A DNA stretch of 20,261 nt, taken from positions 1-20,261 of the forward strand of contig JWZX01002727.1 of NCBI GenBank assembly GCA_001275005.1, given 5' to 3'. This document shows, in pieces, positions 6,648 to 16,362 of the stretch. The notes below the pieces were generated by a model that saw only the letters and a list, made by a program, of their open reading frames with translations, was not told the DNA's origin and did no database searches. Every line of letters starts with the position of its first letter. The stretch's first letter is position 1. The translations under genes and the position numbers were made by a program. Source of the stretch: Chrysochromulina tobinii (taxonomy: Eukaryota > Haptophyta > Prymnesiales > Chrysochromulinaceae).

Positions 6648-9600
6648 TCACTCGTCAAAGTTCGTGAATGGCACGCAGTCGGCGCTATTCTGCAGGGGAT
6701 CGTTGTTGAGCGTCACTCGCACGCACACAACTTTGGGCTGCTCGACCTCGCACTGCGCGCGCCCGTCGTCTGCGCTGCAGCGCTGCTCCTGGTCCGCTTC
6801 GGTCGAGCGCGGTGCGCCCGAGGAGACTCCAAAGCGCGTGCCTGCAAAGTGGGCGGACGAGTTGTTCCAGGGAGGGCTGAGGCAGACGATGGCGGCGGCA
6901 AGCGGCACGTCGTCGTCGGTCCCGCCTGGCTCATCGCCCAGCGCGGCGCGCGCGAGGTCGGATCCGACCGGGTAGACCACCTGATGAGGGAGGCAATCAG
7001 AGGCCATCAGAGGCAATCAGAGGTCATCAGAGGCAATCAGAGGTCATCAGAGGCAATCAGAGGTCATCAGCGGTCATCTTCAGGATGGTCGGATCCGACC
7101 GGTAGACCACCTCCGCATCCACCATCGGGAGGTCCCCGAAGAGACACTTGATGCCTCGCTGGCTGCTCGCGCTGCCCGCGTCCAAGCTCGGCAAGGTGAG
7201 GATGTCGAGACCAAGGCTCTTGAAGCCCGTGCCGTACACCGTCACGTCGGTGCCCCCTTGCTTGGGGCCCGCGGCCGGATAGAGCCAGCGCACCGAGAGC
7301 ACCGGCGGCGCATAGTACTCGAAGCGCACGCCGGAGGCGGTGCGGTCGGCGAGCTGACCAGTAATCGAGAGCTCGACCGGCACGGGCACGTACGCCGTCC
7401 CGTTGCTTTGGTTGCGCAGCGGTGGAGAGACGCACACGGCGTGTGTGGAGTTGAGGAGCGTGGCCTGCACGTGCCACGGCAGCGCGCCCTCGACCGCCCC
7501 TGCCGCCAGAGCACGTGCGGGGCCGCCGAGCGGTGTCGCCTCGGCTGTGGAGTTGCCAAAGTTGCACAGCATTGGGGCATGCGAGAGGCGTCGGAAGTAA
7601 CGGCCGATCACAGTGACCGACGTGCCTCCCTCCATCGGCCCTCCAAACGGGTGCAGCGCTTGCACACGCACGCCCTCAAATGCCGTCAGCAGCGCGCCCA
7701 TCGCAGCACCGCCCGCCCCCACCGCCATCGCTTCGGGCTCGCCCACCACAGCGCCCACGTTGCACGTCTCCCAACGGACGTTGGGGTCAGCTGTGAAGCA
7801 CCACGGCGCCCCCGAACGCAGCCCGCCTGGTGCGCGGCAGTAGGTGTGCGCGCCCAGCCCCGCGTCGGGGAATGCGGCTGGCGTGTACGTGTGCGCGTGA
7901 GGTGTCTGCTCGTTCCACGGCTGGCATGCACGTCCGGTGACGGTGGCGTTCAGGGTGCCGCGGTACGTGCGACGCGCACGCTCCTCGCGCTCCCCAGCCA
8001 TGCACCAGCCAGGACGCGCGCAGTCGACGACGAACGTGTCGCGCGGGAAGTAGAAGAACCCGCGCGCAGAGCGTAGGTACTGTTGTCCATTGAGGGTCAG
8101 CCCTAACGACACCCACTGTGAATGGCCGCCCTTGTACAAGGAGGTATTCCCTGCCACCTCAGCGCGCAGCGGTGGCGCCTGGCACCACACCACCGGCTCG
8201 GGCCGACCCGGTGTTCCGCCTGGAGGCACGGCGTCCCATCCCAGCGCCCCCGTGTAGTTGGCCGTGCGCATCTGATGGGCGTCGTCATCCCACTCATGGT
8301 CCGTTTCGTAAGTCAGCACTGCGTCCGAGTGGCCGGCGACGCCGAAGCGGCATTGGAGCACCCAGCTGCCACCCGTGCCCGTGGGACCGTAGTACGGAGT
8401 CCAGATCGCAAGGCCCTCCCCACCGCTCCCAAGGCCTCCTCCAGCGCCACTGCCATTGGGCTGCAGCTGATGCACATGCTTAGCCCGTTGGTCGGGCCAA
8501 GCGCCGTCATAGGGTATGAGCTCCTCAAAGGAGGGGAGTGGGCCTGCCGTGCGCCGGTAGTTGGCGAGCACGCGCCCGCTGATGCGCACCCACGTGCCTC
8601 CGTCCATCGGGCCGCCCCACGTCTCAATCGCAGTGATGCGTGCCGCTCGCTCGTCGTAGTACGAAAAGTTGCATTGGGCACAGGGCGGCGACGCGGCCGC
8701 GTCGTCGCCGTTGAGGACGACGCTGACAGGCACGGAGCGCCGATGGTACGCGAGGTGGCCCTCGAATGGCGGCGAGCGGCAGATGAGCCGCGTGGGTGAC
8801 ACCACCGTCGCCGCGACTCGCACGGTGCCGTTGTGCGCGTATGGGTCGGCTCCGAAGAGGCAGTAGGTGCCATCGCGTGCGTCCGACGCTGGCGAGTCGA
8901 AGGCGGCGGAGCCACCCCGACGAAAGCCTCCGCCGAGCACGAGCACGGCCGTGTCGCCCGCCGTCGGCCCGCCGAGCGGCTCGACGAAGCTCACCCCCAC
9001 GCTCGCTGGATTGAGATACGCCCAGCTCGCATTCAGACCGTACGTGTACGAGTGGTCGTCGAACGTGACGTCCAGTGTGAAGGTTTCGTCAACGGCGGGG
9101 AGGGCGCCCAGGTCGGTCACATTGGCGACCAGGTGCGCGCGCGGCGTGAGGCACGTGAGCGTCTGCCGGTCGACGTACGTGGCGGGCACCTTCATCGCAC
9201 ACGGGCCCGGTCGTGCGCAGTCCGCCCGGCAGTCGAAGCCCTCAGCGCACGTTGCATTCGGCCGCAAGAAGACGCAATGGGCGTTGGGCGCGCGGGGCAG
9301 CGCCGCGCTCGAAGACTCGGGCAGGTAGCCACGCACGCCGCGCTTGCCCGGCCCCTCGAAGGCGTGGCCCACTACGGTGACGCGCGTGCCGCCGAGCACC
9401 GGCCCTGCCGAGGGCGACAGGTGGGAGATGCGGACCTCGCCTAGGTTGTAGTACGTGAAGGCGGTGGTCGCGGGGATGGAGCGCGTCCAGTCGACGCCGT
9501 TGAGGCTGATCTCGAGCGTCAGCTCGCGACGGCTGCTCTGCAGCCGCTCCAATGGATAGCTCGGCGTCCGGCAGCTCATCCGTTCGGGAGACTCCACCGT

Positions 9601-9750
9601 CGCCGGCATGATCCACGGCGCGCCGCCGAAGCGGCAGAGCGTGTGACCAAAGTCGCGAAAGCTGCGGCCCGAGACGTTCACGCGCATCCCGCCGCCGATG
9701 TCACCTAGGTTGGGCGAGACGGCGTCAATTTTGATGTGGCGTCGTGCCAT
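6648..9750 (-). CDS. Multi-IPT/TIG protein with embedded kringle-like domain, two exons
   Basis: The ATG is at 9750. Exon 1 is 9750-7111 and exon 2 is 6980-6648, joined phase 0 across an introner-like intron; the product is about 990 residues. Six IPT/TIG (Ig-like, plexin/transcription-factor) domains start with typical P..G...GGT signatures: residue 5 (AVSPNLGDIGGG), 106 (LSPSAGPVLGGT), 249 (VEPLGGPTAGDT), 371 (IETWGGPMDGGT), 695 (LHPFGGPMEGGT) and 822 (LYPAAGPKQGGT). The second has a Cys-rich insert. Between IPT 4 and 5, about residues 575-665, is a kringle-like module with TYRGTL, CQPWNEQTPHAH, TYCRAPGG, PWCFTADPN and RWETC. The protein is probably extracellular or adhesive and binds glycan or protein. 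No signal peptide is visible; the ATG begins directly in IPT 1, so an upstream exon may be missing. The final codons (FDE, then TGA) overlap a donor-like GTGAGG, so a further 3' exon cannot be excluded. Confidence 0.8.
6981..7110 (-). mobile_element. Introner-like intron in the IPT/kringle gene
   Basis: This is a 130-nt GT-AG intron (phase 0). The exon sequence AGGTGGTCTACC...GGATCCGACC is present twice, at 7087-7112 and 6956-6982 (26 and 27 bp, one G indel). Between the copies is filler built on the minus strand from alternating TGATTGCCTC and TGATGACCTC units, ending TGATTGCCTCCCTCATCAG. The donor GT lies in the upstream copy and the acceptor AG abuts the downstream copy. Splicing gives DAE|VVYPVG, which continues the sixth IPT domain. 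Unspliced reading hits TGA within the filler. Confidence 0.88.
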
Positions 9751-10113
9751 GGAATCCTTGTGGGTTCAACGCAATGACGGTTGCCTCAAAAAAGACATGC
9801 ATGCACGTGTTCACGTTTTCCGCACACACCGAGAGTAGAGTAAGTGAGCAATCAAGAGCATGCATTCGCTGCCTTGCAGTTTAGAAATTCCGCACGAGAT
9901 TCCTCACGGGCCCTGCGTAACTCAACTTCAAACAGTGATCTTGCTCGTTGTCGACACTTTTTTGCTCGACGACATTGACACTTCCCGCGAAAAAGTTATT
10001 TTGTGGGTGACCGGCTCCCCCCGGTGTCTTTGAACAACTTGTACTTGACACCGGGGGAGCCGAGCCTCCGCTCCTGTCCTACCAAAGTTGGATGAAAGTT
10101 GATTGTCGCCCAG
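9751..10113. promoter_or_regulatory. Divergent intergenic region between the IPT gene and the ABCA gene
   Basis: These 363 bases separate two divergent start codons and must contain both promoters and 5' UTRs. A strong GC hairpin lies at 10012-10062 (separate entry). An acceptor-like CCCACAAG just before the IPT ATG could mark an upstream exon of that gene. Confidence 0.45.
10012..10062 (+). promoter_or_regulatory. Strong hairpin just upstream of the ABCA start
   Basis: The left arm CGGCTCCCCCCGGTGTC (10012-10028) and right arm GACACCGGGGGAGCCG (10047-10062) pair over 16 bp with one bulged C, around an 18-nt loop. The right arm ends about 51 bases before the ATG at 10114. It is probably in the 5' leader or core promoter. 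A role in translation, transcription or as a small inverted-repeat remnant is inference. Confidence 0.65.
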
Positions 10114-13100
10114 ATGATAGCGCGAGTGGCCGACAATGGCGCGGGTGATGCTGCCCCATCCTTCCGCGGCCAGTTTGCCGGAATCTTCTTGAAGAACATC
10201 GCGCTCAAGAGAGGTGCCCTGAAGCAAACCTTCTATGAGTTTGTATTCCCCGTCTACTTTGCAGCCATCTTGTACTTCATCTCCACTCCACTCAAGTCGC
10301 CCATCGACTATCCAGGCAACTGCACCGGCGGTGCCGCCAATGCCACTTGCTTTGTTCCACTCGAAGCCGGCCTTGCCCCGTCGAGGGTGGACACTTGTAC
10401 CGTGGCCGCCGCCGCCACCGGCAATCCCGGATCCGTGCTGCTCTTCTCGCCCAACACAAGCGAGGCGCGCTCGATCGTCACGAACGCACTCGAGCTCCTC
10501 GATGCGTCAGGGTCGTGCGCACTGGGCTTCGACTCTGCGCGAGAGGCAGCTCAGTGGTACCTCGCCCAGCCGAGCTTTCGAGCGGACGTCACGTCCCCGA
10601 CGCGAATGGTCGTGGCCGCCGCCGTCTATCTGGACCTGAGCGCGCCCCTGACTGCCTCGTACACCCTCGCCCTGCCACCTGTCTTTTGGCCTCGACCTCG
10701 ACGCGGGCGCCTCGTTCTACGAGCTCAACTATGGTCAGTACGGCTCCAAGTACGGCGGGGTCGGAGTTTGGGTCGGGGTTTGGGTGCAGGGACCCCTCGC
10801 GCTCCAGTGGGCGATGACGCGCGCCATCGCAATGGAGCGCAATGCAACGCTGCGCGACGCTATCCTAGCGATCAACCCGACGCTGCCCACGCTCGCGGCG
10901 CTACCTGTGGCGCCCTTCACGTCGAGCTACACGCCCGGAGCGGGTGTCAAAGTGTTGACGTATCTGTTTCCGATCTACATGTGCGGGGGCCTCACCGCGG
11001 GTCTCGGTTACATGGTGGTGATGGTACGGCGAGACGGCGGTCGACCCCGCGACCTCCCGCGACCTCCCGCGCGACGCCAGCTCACGCGCGTTCTCGCTCT
11101 CCGTCACCACGGCAGGTGGTGAGCGAGCGCGAGAAGAAGCTGCTCGATGGGCTACGCATGATGGGCCTCTCGCCCCTTGTGTCCACGATGGCATGGTGGC
11201 TGCTGTACACGCTCATCTTCAGCGTCGGCGTCTCCGCAGTCACGATCATCACCGCCGTCGCCCAGCTCTTCCCGGGTGCGAACCTTGTCCTTTTTTGGAT
11301 CACGCTTGAGCTCTTCATGGTCTCGATGCTCGCCGCGGGCTTCGTCGTCTCGTCCGTGATGGCGACGGCTAAGCCCTCCCAAGGGGCCGCCACGCTCCTG
11401 TACATGGCTGGCTTCGGCCTCTTCGCCGTCAACCTTGCCTGCGGACGCCCAGCACTCCTCGAGCATCTCCTCTGCCTCATCTGCTTCGTCGCTGGGCCCG
11501 TCGGAGTGCTCAACTTCGTCGACGGCGCCGTCGCGGGCGCTCCCCTCACCTTCGAGAGCCTCACGGATGGGCAGACGCCGCTGCTCGCCGTGTGGGTGTA
11601 CCTGCTCTTCGATGCCGGCGTGTACGTGCTGCTCGCGTGGTACCTCGAGCAGGTGCGCTTCGGAGGCGCGAGATACGAGCGTGTGTTTGCATCTGATGAG
11701 CCATGATTGCCTCTGATGAGCCATGATTGCCTCCCTAATCAAGCAGGTGCGCTTCGGAGGCGCGATCCGCATGCAAGTGCTCACCACGGCGCCTCGCCTT
11801 CCCTACAGGTGCGCTTCGGAGGCGCGCGCTTCGACTTCGTGTGTCGGCGCTCGTGCTGGGGAACTGCCGGCATCGTCCGTCCGAGATTGGGTCAGATGGA
11901 GCTGCAGGAGGTGCGGGGGCTGAGCATCCTCACCGACGGCCTTGCTGCGACCGCCACCACTGCCCCTGACGCCGCCGTCGATGAGGTCGAGCGCCCTCTT
12001 GAGCGCGTGGCCGTTGAGCTCAAGAAGATCTCCCGCACCTTTCCCGGATCTCCGCCGGTGGTCGCTCTCAGCGACGTCTCCCTCCAGATGTACACGGGCC
12101 AGGTGGCGCCGCTGCCTCTGATTGCCTCTGATTGCCAAGTGGCCGTGTAATTGCCTCTGATTGCCTCTGATTGCCACGTGGCCAGGTGACGGCGCTGCTC
12201 GGGCCGAATGGTGCGGGCAAGTCCACCGCGATTGGTCTGTTGACCGGGCTCTTCCCCCCCACCTCTGGCACGGCGACCGTCTTTGGTCACGACATTCGGA
12301 CCGAGATGAGAGCTATCCGGCAGCTCACCGGCGTGTGCCCGCAGCATGATCTGCTCTTCGACTCGCTCACGTGCCAGGTGCGAGCGCCGCCAGAGTACCA
12401 TCCGATCGCCTCTGGTGATGTGCTCTTCGACCACCTGATGGCCTCTTGATGGCCTCTCGATGGCCTCGATGATAGCCTCTTGATGAAAGGCCTCTCGATG
12501 GCCTCGTTGATAGCCTCTTGATGAAAGGCCTCTCGATGACGTGCTCTTCGGACCCCCCTCTCCCGTGCTAGGAGCATTTGAAGCTCCTCGGCGCCATCAA
12601 AGGCGTGGCGGAGGCCAATCTGCGCCGTGAGGTGGATAGCTGGATCCGACGGGTCGGGCTCTTCGAGAAGCTCACCTCAGCGGCCTCGATCCTCTCCGGC
12701 GGCCAAAAGAGGAAACTCTCGGTGGCCATGGCGCTGATCGGCAATCCGCAGTTTGTGCTCCTCGATGAGCCGACGGCGGGCATGGACCCTGAGTCGCGCC
12801 GGGCGATATGGGAACTGATCATGGCGGCACGCACCTCGCGCTCGGTGTTGCTCACGACACATTTCATGGACGAGGCGGACGTGCTGGCCGATCGCATCGC
12901 CATCATTGCCAAGGCGCCCCTCGTGCTAGCTCCGTCGCTCGTGTATGCAGGCGGTGGAGGAGGCGGTGCAGGCACCTCCGACGAGGGGTTGGCGCGCGCA
13001 GGCAGCATTCAGTCGCCTCCACCCCCTGCTGCTGCTGCTGCTGCTGCAGTCGACGAGGGCAGTGTGAGCGCCCCTCGCGCCGAGCGTGGCGGGGTGCTGC

Positions 13101-16100
13101 GCGTCGTCGATACATCGCTCGGGCTCAAGACCCGCTGGGGCGCTGGCTACCATTTGCGATTCGGTCTGGCTGAGACGAACCGAGCCGCAGAGCTGTTGCA
13201 GCTGGTACAGCTCCACGTGGCGTCTGCGACGCAAGAGGAGCTCCAGACGCGCGAGATGACGATCTTGCTTCCGACGGAGTGCTCGGGAGCGTACGCGGCG
13301 CTGTTCCGAGCGCTCACGCCGGAGGTGATGCAGCCCCTCGGCTGCCTGAATTACGGGGTGTCGCTCCCATCACTCCAAGAGGTCTTCCTGAAGATCATCG
13401 ACGAGGACGAGGGCGGGTACTTGCCGCCCCAGCGGGCTCAAAGCTCGAGACCACCAGCAGTCCTGGGGGAGGAGCTGCCACTGCCTGCGGGTGGTGGCTC
13501 CGACCCGATCTCGACCAGACCTCGACCAGATCTCGACCAGATCTCGACCACCTTGCTGTCCACGTCCGATGCGTACGACCCGTCGGCGACCCATCCGGCG
13601 CCGAGATTCGCCGAGATGCTTCGGCTGATGATGTCGATTCATTGGGACCTCTGGCGGGTCGACCTTCGAGGGAATTTGTTCGTGCTTGGATTCGCGCTCG
13701 TCGTCCTCTTGGCCGCATTCTTGGTGCCGTGGATGTTCTCGCATTGGCCTTGCACTGACGACGAGGACGCGCGCGGTGACAGCCTGAGCATCGCTCCCAT
13801 CTTTCATGCCACCGCAGCGGCACTACCGTCCGTGCACGACGCCGTGTCTCCGCTCCCGTTCCTCGCGCCGCTCGAGAGCGCCGCCCGGGCCGGTCTCGAG
13901 GCCCTCGCACGTCAAACGCGTGGCTTCACAGCCGTGTCCCTGGGCGCACCGTTGAGCCACCTACCAGCGTCGATGGCCCATCTCGAGGCCGCTGTGTACG
14001 CCAACAGCACCCTGTTCGATGCCGTCGGCGCGTTCACCGCCTCGCGCAGCGTCTCCTCAGTGGGAGATGACCTGACGCTGTGGAGCAACGGCTTTGGCTT
14101 GCTCTTCGACTCGGAGTACCCAAACTCGGTGCCGGTGCTGCTTGGGGTGCTCGACACGGCGCTCCTCACCCAAGTGGCTCCGGGGATGACCATCTCCGCG
14201 GGCTACACGTACCTCCCCTCTGGCGGGGCCAATAGCACGAGCTGGACGTGCGGGGACAACCAGCCGCAGCTGCAGCTCCGGATGCAGCTGCAGCTTAGCA
14301 CGGTCCTCACGCCCATCGCGCTGTCGATCTCGGCGGCGCTCTTCACACTCTCTTCCGTCCTTGCGGTGGTGCAAGATCGGCAGACCAAATGCAAGCACCA
14401 GCTGCTCCTGATGGGCATGGACATCCGAGCCTATTGGCTCTCCGCCTTCCTCGCGCACGGCACCGTCCTCTTCACGGCCCTCGCCCTCCCCGCCATCGTC
14501 GCCGCTGCAGCCACCTCGACCATCTCGGCGGCGCCCGTGCCCGCCTTCGTGCTCGCCATCCTTCTCTCGATTCCTGCCGTCCTCATCTTCTCCTTCATGA
14601 TGAGCTTCCTCTTCTCCAAAAAGGAGACCGCCGCGGCCTATTACGCGAGCATGACGATAATGATCACCACCGTCGGTAACCTCGTCGTCTCGCTGCTACC
14701 GGACGCGGCGTCGCGCAAGCTGGTGCAGTACATCCTCCTCATCGTGCCCCTCAACCAGCTCATCGGCGCGGTCTCCACCTGCCTACAGATCGAGATGCTC
14801 GCCACCGGCAGCGGCACCCAACCGATCGCCATTGATTATTTCGCATTGACGTACACCAATGCGTTGACGGGGGACACGGTGGCCGGACCAGGCAGTTGCA
14901 TGCTCGCTTCGATCCTGTCCACGATCGTGTACGGATTCGTCATCTACAAGATTGACATGCTCCTTTATCTGCGTCCCGGAACGGAGCCGCCTCTGCCCCC
15001 TGCCGGGAGGGGCGCTGCTCAAGTGGTGGCCAGCCCTGTCGACGAGGACGAGGATGAGGACGTAGCCGCAGAGCGCGCACTCGTCGAGGCGGCGGGCGAG
15101 CAGCTGCACTCGGGCCCGGAGGCGGCATGGATCGCCATGAGAAGCCTTCGAAAGGAGTACAGGCCGTCCTTGTTCGAGTGCTCGCGCGCTCGCAGACCGC
15201 CCAAGGTGGCAGTAGACTCGCTCAGCGTGGCAGTCAGCCCGGGCACGTGCTTCGCGCTGCTCGGCCCGAATGGAGCAGGCAAGACCTCGGCGATCTCGAT
15301 GCTTACCGGGGAGGTGTTCCCCACTGCCGGCGGAGCGTGGGTCAAGGGCCTGTCAGTCCGCACGCAGCTCACCGAGATCTTCAAGCACACGGGCTTCTGT
15401 CCCCAGTTCAACGGGCTGTGGGAAAGGCTCACACTCGACCAGCACCTGAGGATCTACTTGCGATTGAAAGGGGTGCCCAAGTCGCATCTCGCTGCCGCGG
15501 CCGCAGACGTCGAGGATGACTACGGACTGCGCGAGCATGCCCGCAAGAAGAGCAAGGATCTGTCAGGGGGCACGCGGCGCAAGCTCTCGGCGGCGCTCGC
15601 GCTCGCGTGCGGGCTGCCCCCAGTCGTCTTCCTGGACGAGCCGACCACTGGCGTCGATGTGGGCACCCGCCGATTCATCTGGGATCGCATCCGAGCCAGC
15701 GTGAGCGGTCGCGTCATCTTGCTGACCACGCATTACGTGGACGAAGCGGACGCCCTCGCCCATCGCATCGGCATCATGGCCGGGGGCAAGCTGCGTGTGA
15801 TTGGGTCCCCACAGCACCTCAAGTCGCGCCATGGCGGAGGCTACCGCGTGCAAACGTGCGGCCCCGCCACGCACGCCGATGAGGTCTGCGCGCTCGTGCG
15901 CCGCACGTTTGAGACGGTCGAGCTGCTCGAAGCCCACGGCGGCACGCAGTGCTTCGAGGTGGGCTCGAACTTTGCGCTGGGCGACGCGTTCGCCGCGCTC
16001 GAGGAGGCCAAGGCGGCCAGGCTGCTGCACTCGTACTCGATCTCGCAGACGAGCCTCGAGCAGGTCTTCCTCAACATCTCCGCCAAGGCTCGCGGGGACT

Positions 16101-16171
16101 CGGCGTCGACCGAGCACCCAGCCGGGAGCTCCCCGGCGCCTCAAGGTGAGGGAAGCGGTCGTTCCTGCTGA
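10114..16171 (+). CDS. Full-size ABC transporter, subfamily A (ABCA-like), five exons
   Basis: Predicted exons are 10114-11023, 11116-11652, 11809-12102, 12186-12377 and 12572-16171. Their sum is 5533 nt, one base more than a whole number of codons, giving about 1843 residues. The order is typical of ABCA. There is one TM helix ([19 protein letters not shown]), a large lumenal loop, five or six more helices (11000-11650), then NBD1: [11 protein letters not shown] (12195), Q-loop CPQHD, signature [10 protein letters not shown], Walker [21 protein letters not shown]. Next come TMD2 (13670-14970) and NBD2: [11 protein letters not shown] (15257), [31 protein letters not shown]. All catalytic residues are present in both sites. 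ABCA proteins usually move lipids across membranes. The frame shifts by one base near 10675 (LALPPVFW against [11 protein letters not shown]). An upstream in-frame TTG at 10099 is not needed. A low-complexity insert (12930-13085) follows the NBD1 H-loop. Confidence 0.9.
11024..11115 (+). other. Ordinary spliceosomal intron in the ABCA gene
   Basis: This is a 92-nt intron, GTACGG to ACGGCAG, whose removal moves the frame from 2 to 1. It joins GYMVVM to [18 protein letters not shown], the conserved loop after the second TM segment. No flanking exon duplication or TGATTGC filler is present. It contains a short CGACCTCCCG tandem. Confidence 0.8.
11653..11808 (+). mobile_element. Introner-like intron with triple exon duplication (ABCA gene)
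   Basis: AGCAGGTGCGCTTCGGAGG-CGCG occurs at 11648-11671, 11742-11765 and (21 bp, starting CAG) 11806-11826. Between copies 1 and 2 the 20-base unit TGATGAGCCATGATTGCCTC is repeated twice (11694-11713, 11714-11733) and followed by CCTAATCA. Between copies 2 and 3 is unrelated sequence ending CCCTACAG. Removing 11653-11808 (156 nt, phase 0) gives [13 protein letters not shown], continuing the ABCA chain after the last TM helix. Nested alternatives, 11653-11746 (94 nt) or 11747-11808 (62 nt), could also be spliced. Unspliced reading stops at TGA at about 11704. Confidence 0.85.
12103..12185 (+). mobile_element. Introner-like intron next to Walker A of NBD1 (ABCA gene)
   Basis: This is an 83-nt GT-AG intron (phase 0) whose removal changes frame 1 to 3 and joins YTGQ to [13 protein letters not shown]. 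The flanking exon piece GGCCAGGTG.CG.CGCTGC is present on both sides with two mismatches in 20. The filler is GATTGCCTC units, four of them, split by a short AAGTGGCCGTGTAA segment that supplies an in-frame stop. The diverged repeats suggest an older insertion. Confidence 0.85.
12378..12571 (+). mobile_element. Repeat-rich intron in NBD1 (ABCA gene), introner-related
   Basis: This is a 194-nt intron, GTGCGA to GTGCTAG, joining DSLTCQ to [12 protein letters not shown] in NBD1 after the Q-loop. Its centre is built from GATGGCCTC(T) and GATGAAAGG units, including a 38-bp unit in tandem at 12454-12491 and 12492-12529 with one mismatch. GTGCTCTTCG occurs before and after the repeat block (12420, 12541), like a diverged flanking duplication. 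The exon-derived direct repeats of the other introns are not clear here, so membership of the same family is likely but not proven. Confidence 0.75.
13017..13047 (+). repeat. CTG/GCT trinucleotide run in the ABCA gene
   Basis: About seven CTG/GCT triplets encode a poly-Ala stretch after a poly-Pro stretch in the low-complexity insert of NBD1. Confidence 0.8.
13508..13550 (+). repeat. 12-bp tandem repeat in the ABCA linker
   Basis: The unit TCTCGACCAGA and close variants repeat about four times and encode the [16 protein letters not shown] part of the linker between NBD1 and TMD2. It is in frame and outside conserved domains. Confidence 0.75.
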
Positions 16172-16362
16172 TTCCCGTTCCTTGCTTGCGATTCCATTTC
16201 GCGTTCAAGCGACGTGTCCTCTCGTAAAATCGTTGGACGTTGAGCAAGGAAAATACACGGGGTGCAAGGAAAATACACGGGGTGCCGGACCGGCCGAGGA
16301 CGCCGAGTGTGAACAGCCAATTCACAGTTGTACTGTTTTCATCAGGCTGCCTCCATCCACAA
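16172..16362. other. Short intergenic region with a 20-bp tandem duplication
   Basis: These 191 bases lie between the ABCA stop and the PX-gene ATG, both on +. They must hold a 3' UTR and the next promoter. GCAAGGAAAATACACGGGGT is present twice back to back (16244-16263 and 16264-16283). Confidence 0.7.

Noticed and set aside
6983-7086. Regularly spaced short repeats as a CRISPR-like array
   Set aside because: The units are about 10 bp with no unique spacers and lie inside a spliced intron; this is introner filler.
7258-8076. 272-codon plus-strand frame opposite the IPT gene
   Set aside because: It is Arg/His-rich and antisense to well-defined IPT and kringle-like domains.
10099-10113. In-frame TTG upstream as the ABCA start
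   Set aside because: A eukaryotic nuclear gene should start at ATG; the ATG at 10114 is in frame and sits just before the first conserved segment.
10744-10789. TTTGGG / TCGGGG run resembling telomeric or G-quadruplex sequence
   Set aside because: Only two or three units, in frame with the ABCA coding sequence (VGVWVGVWV); probably a small coding repeat.
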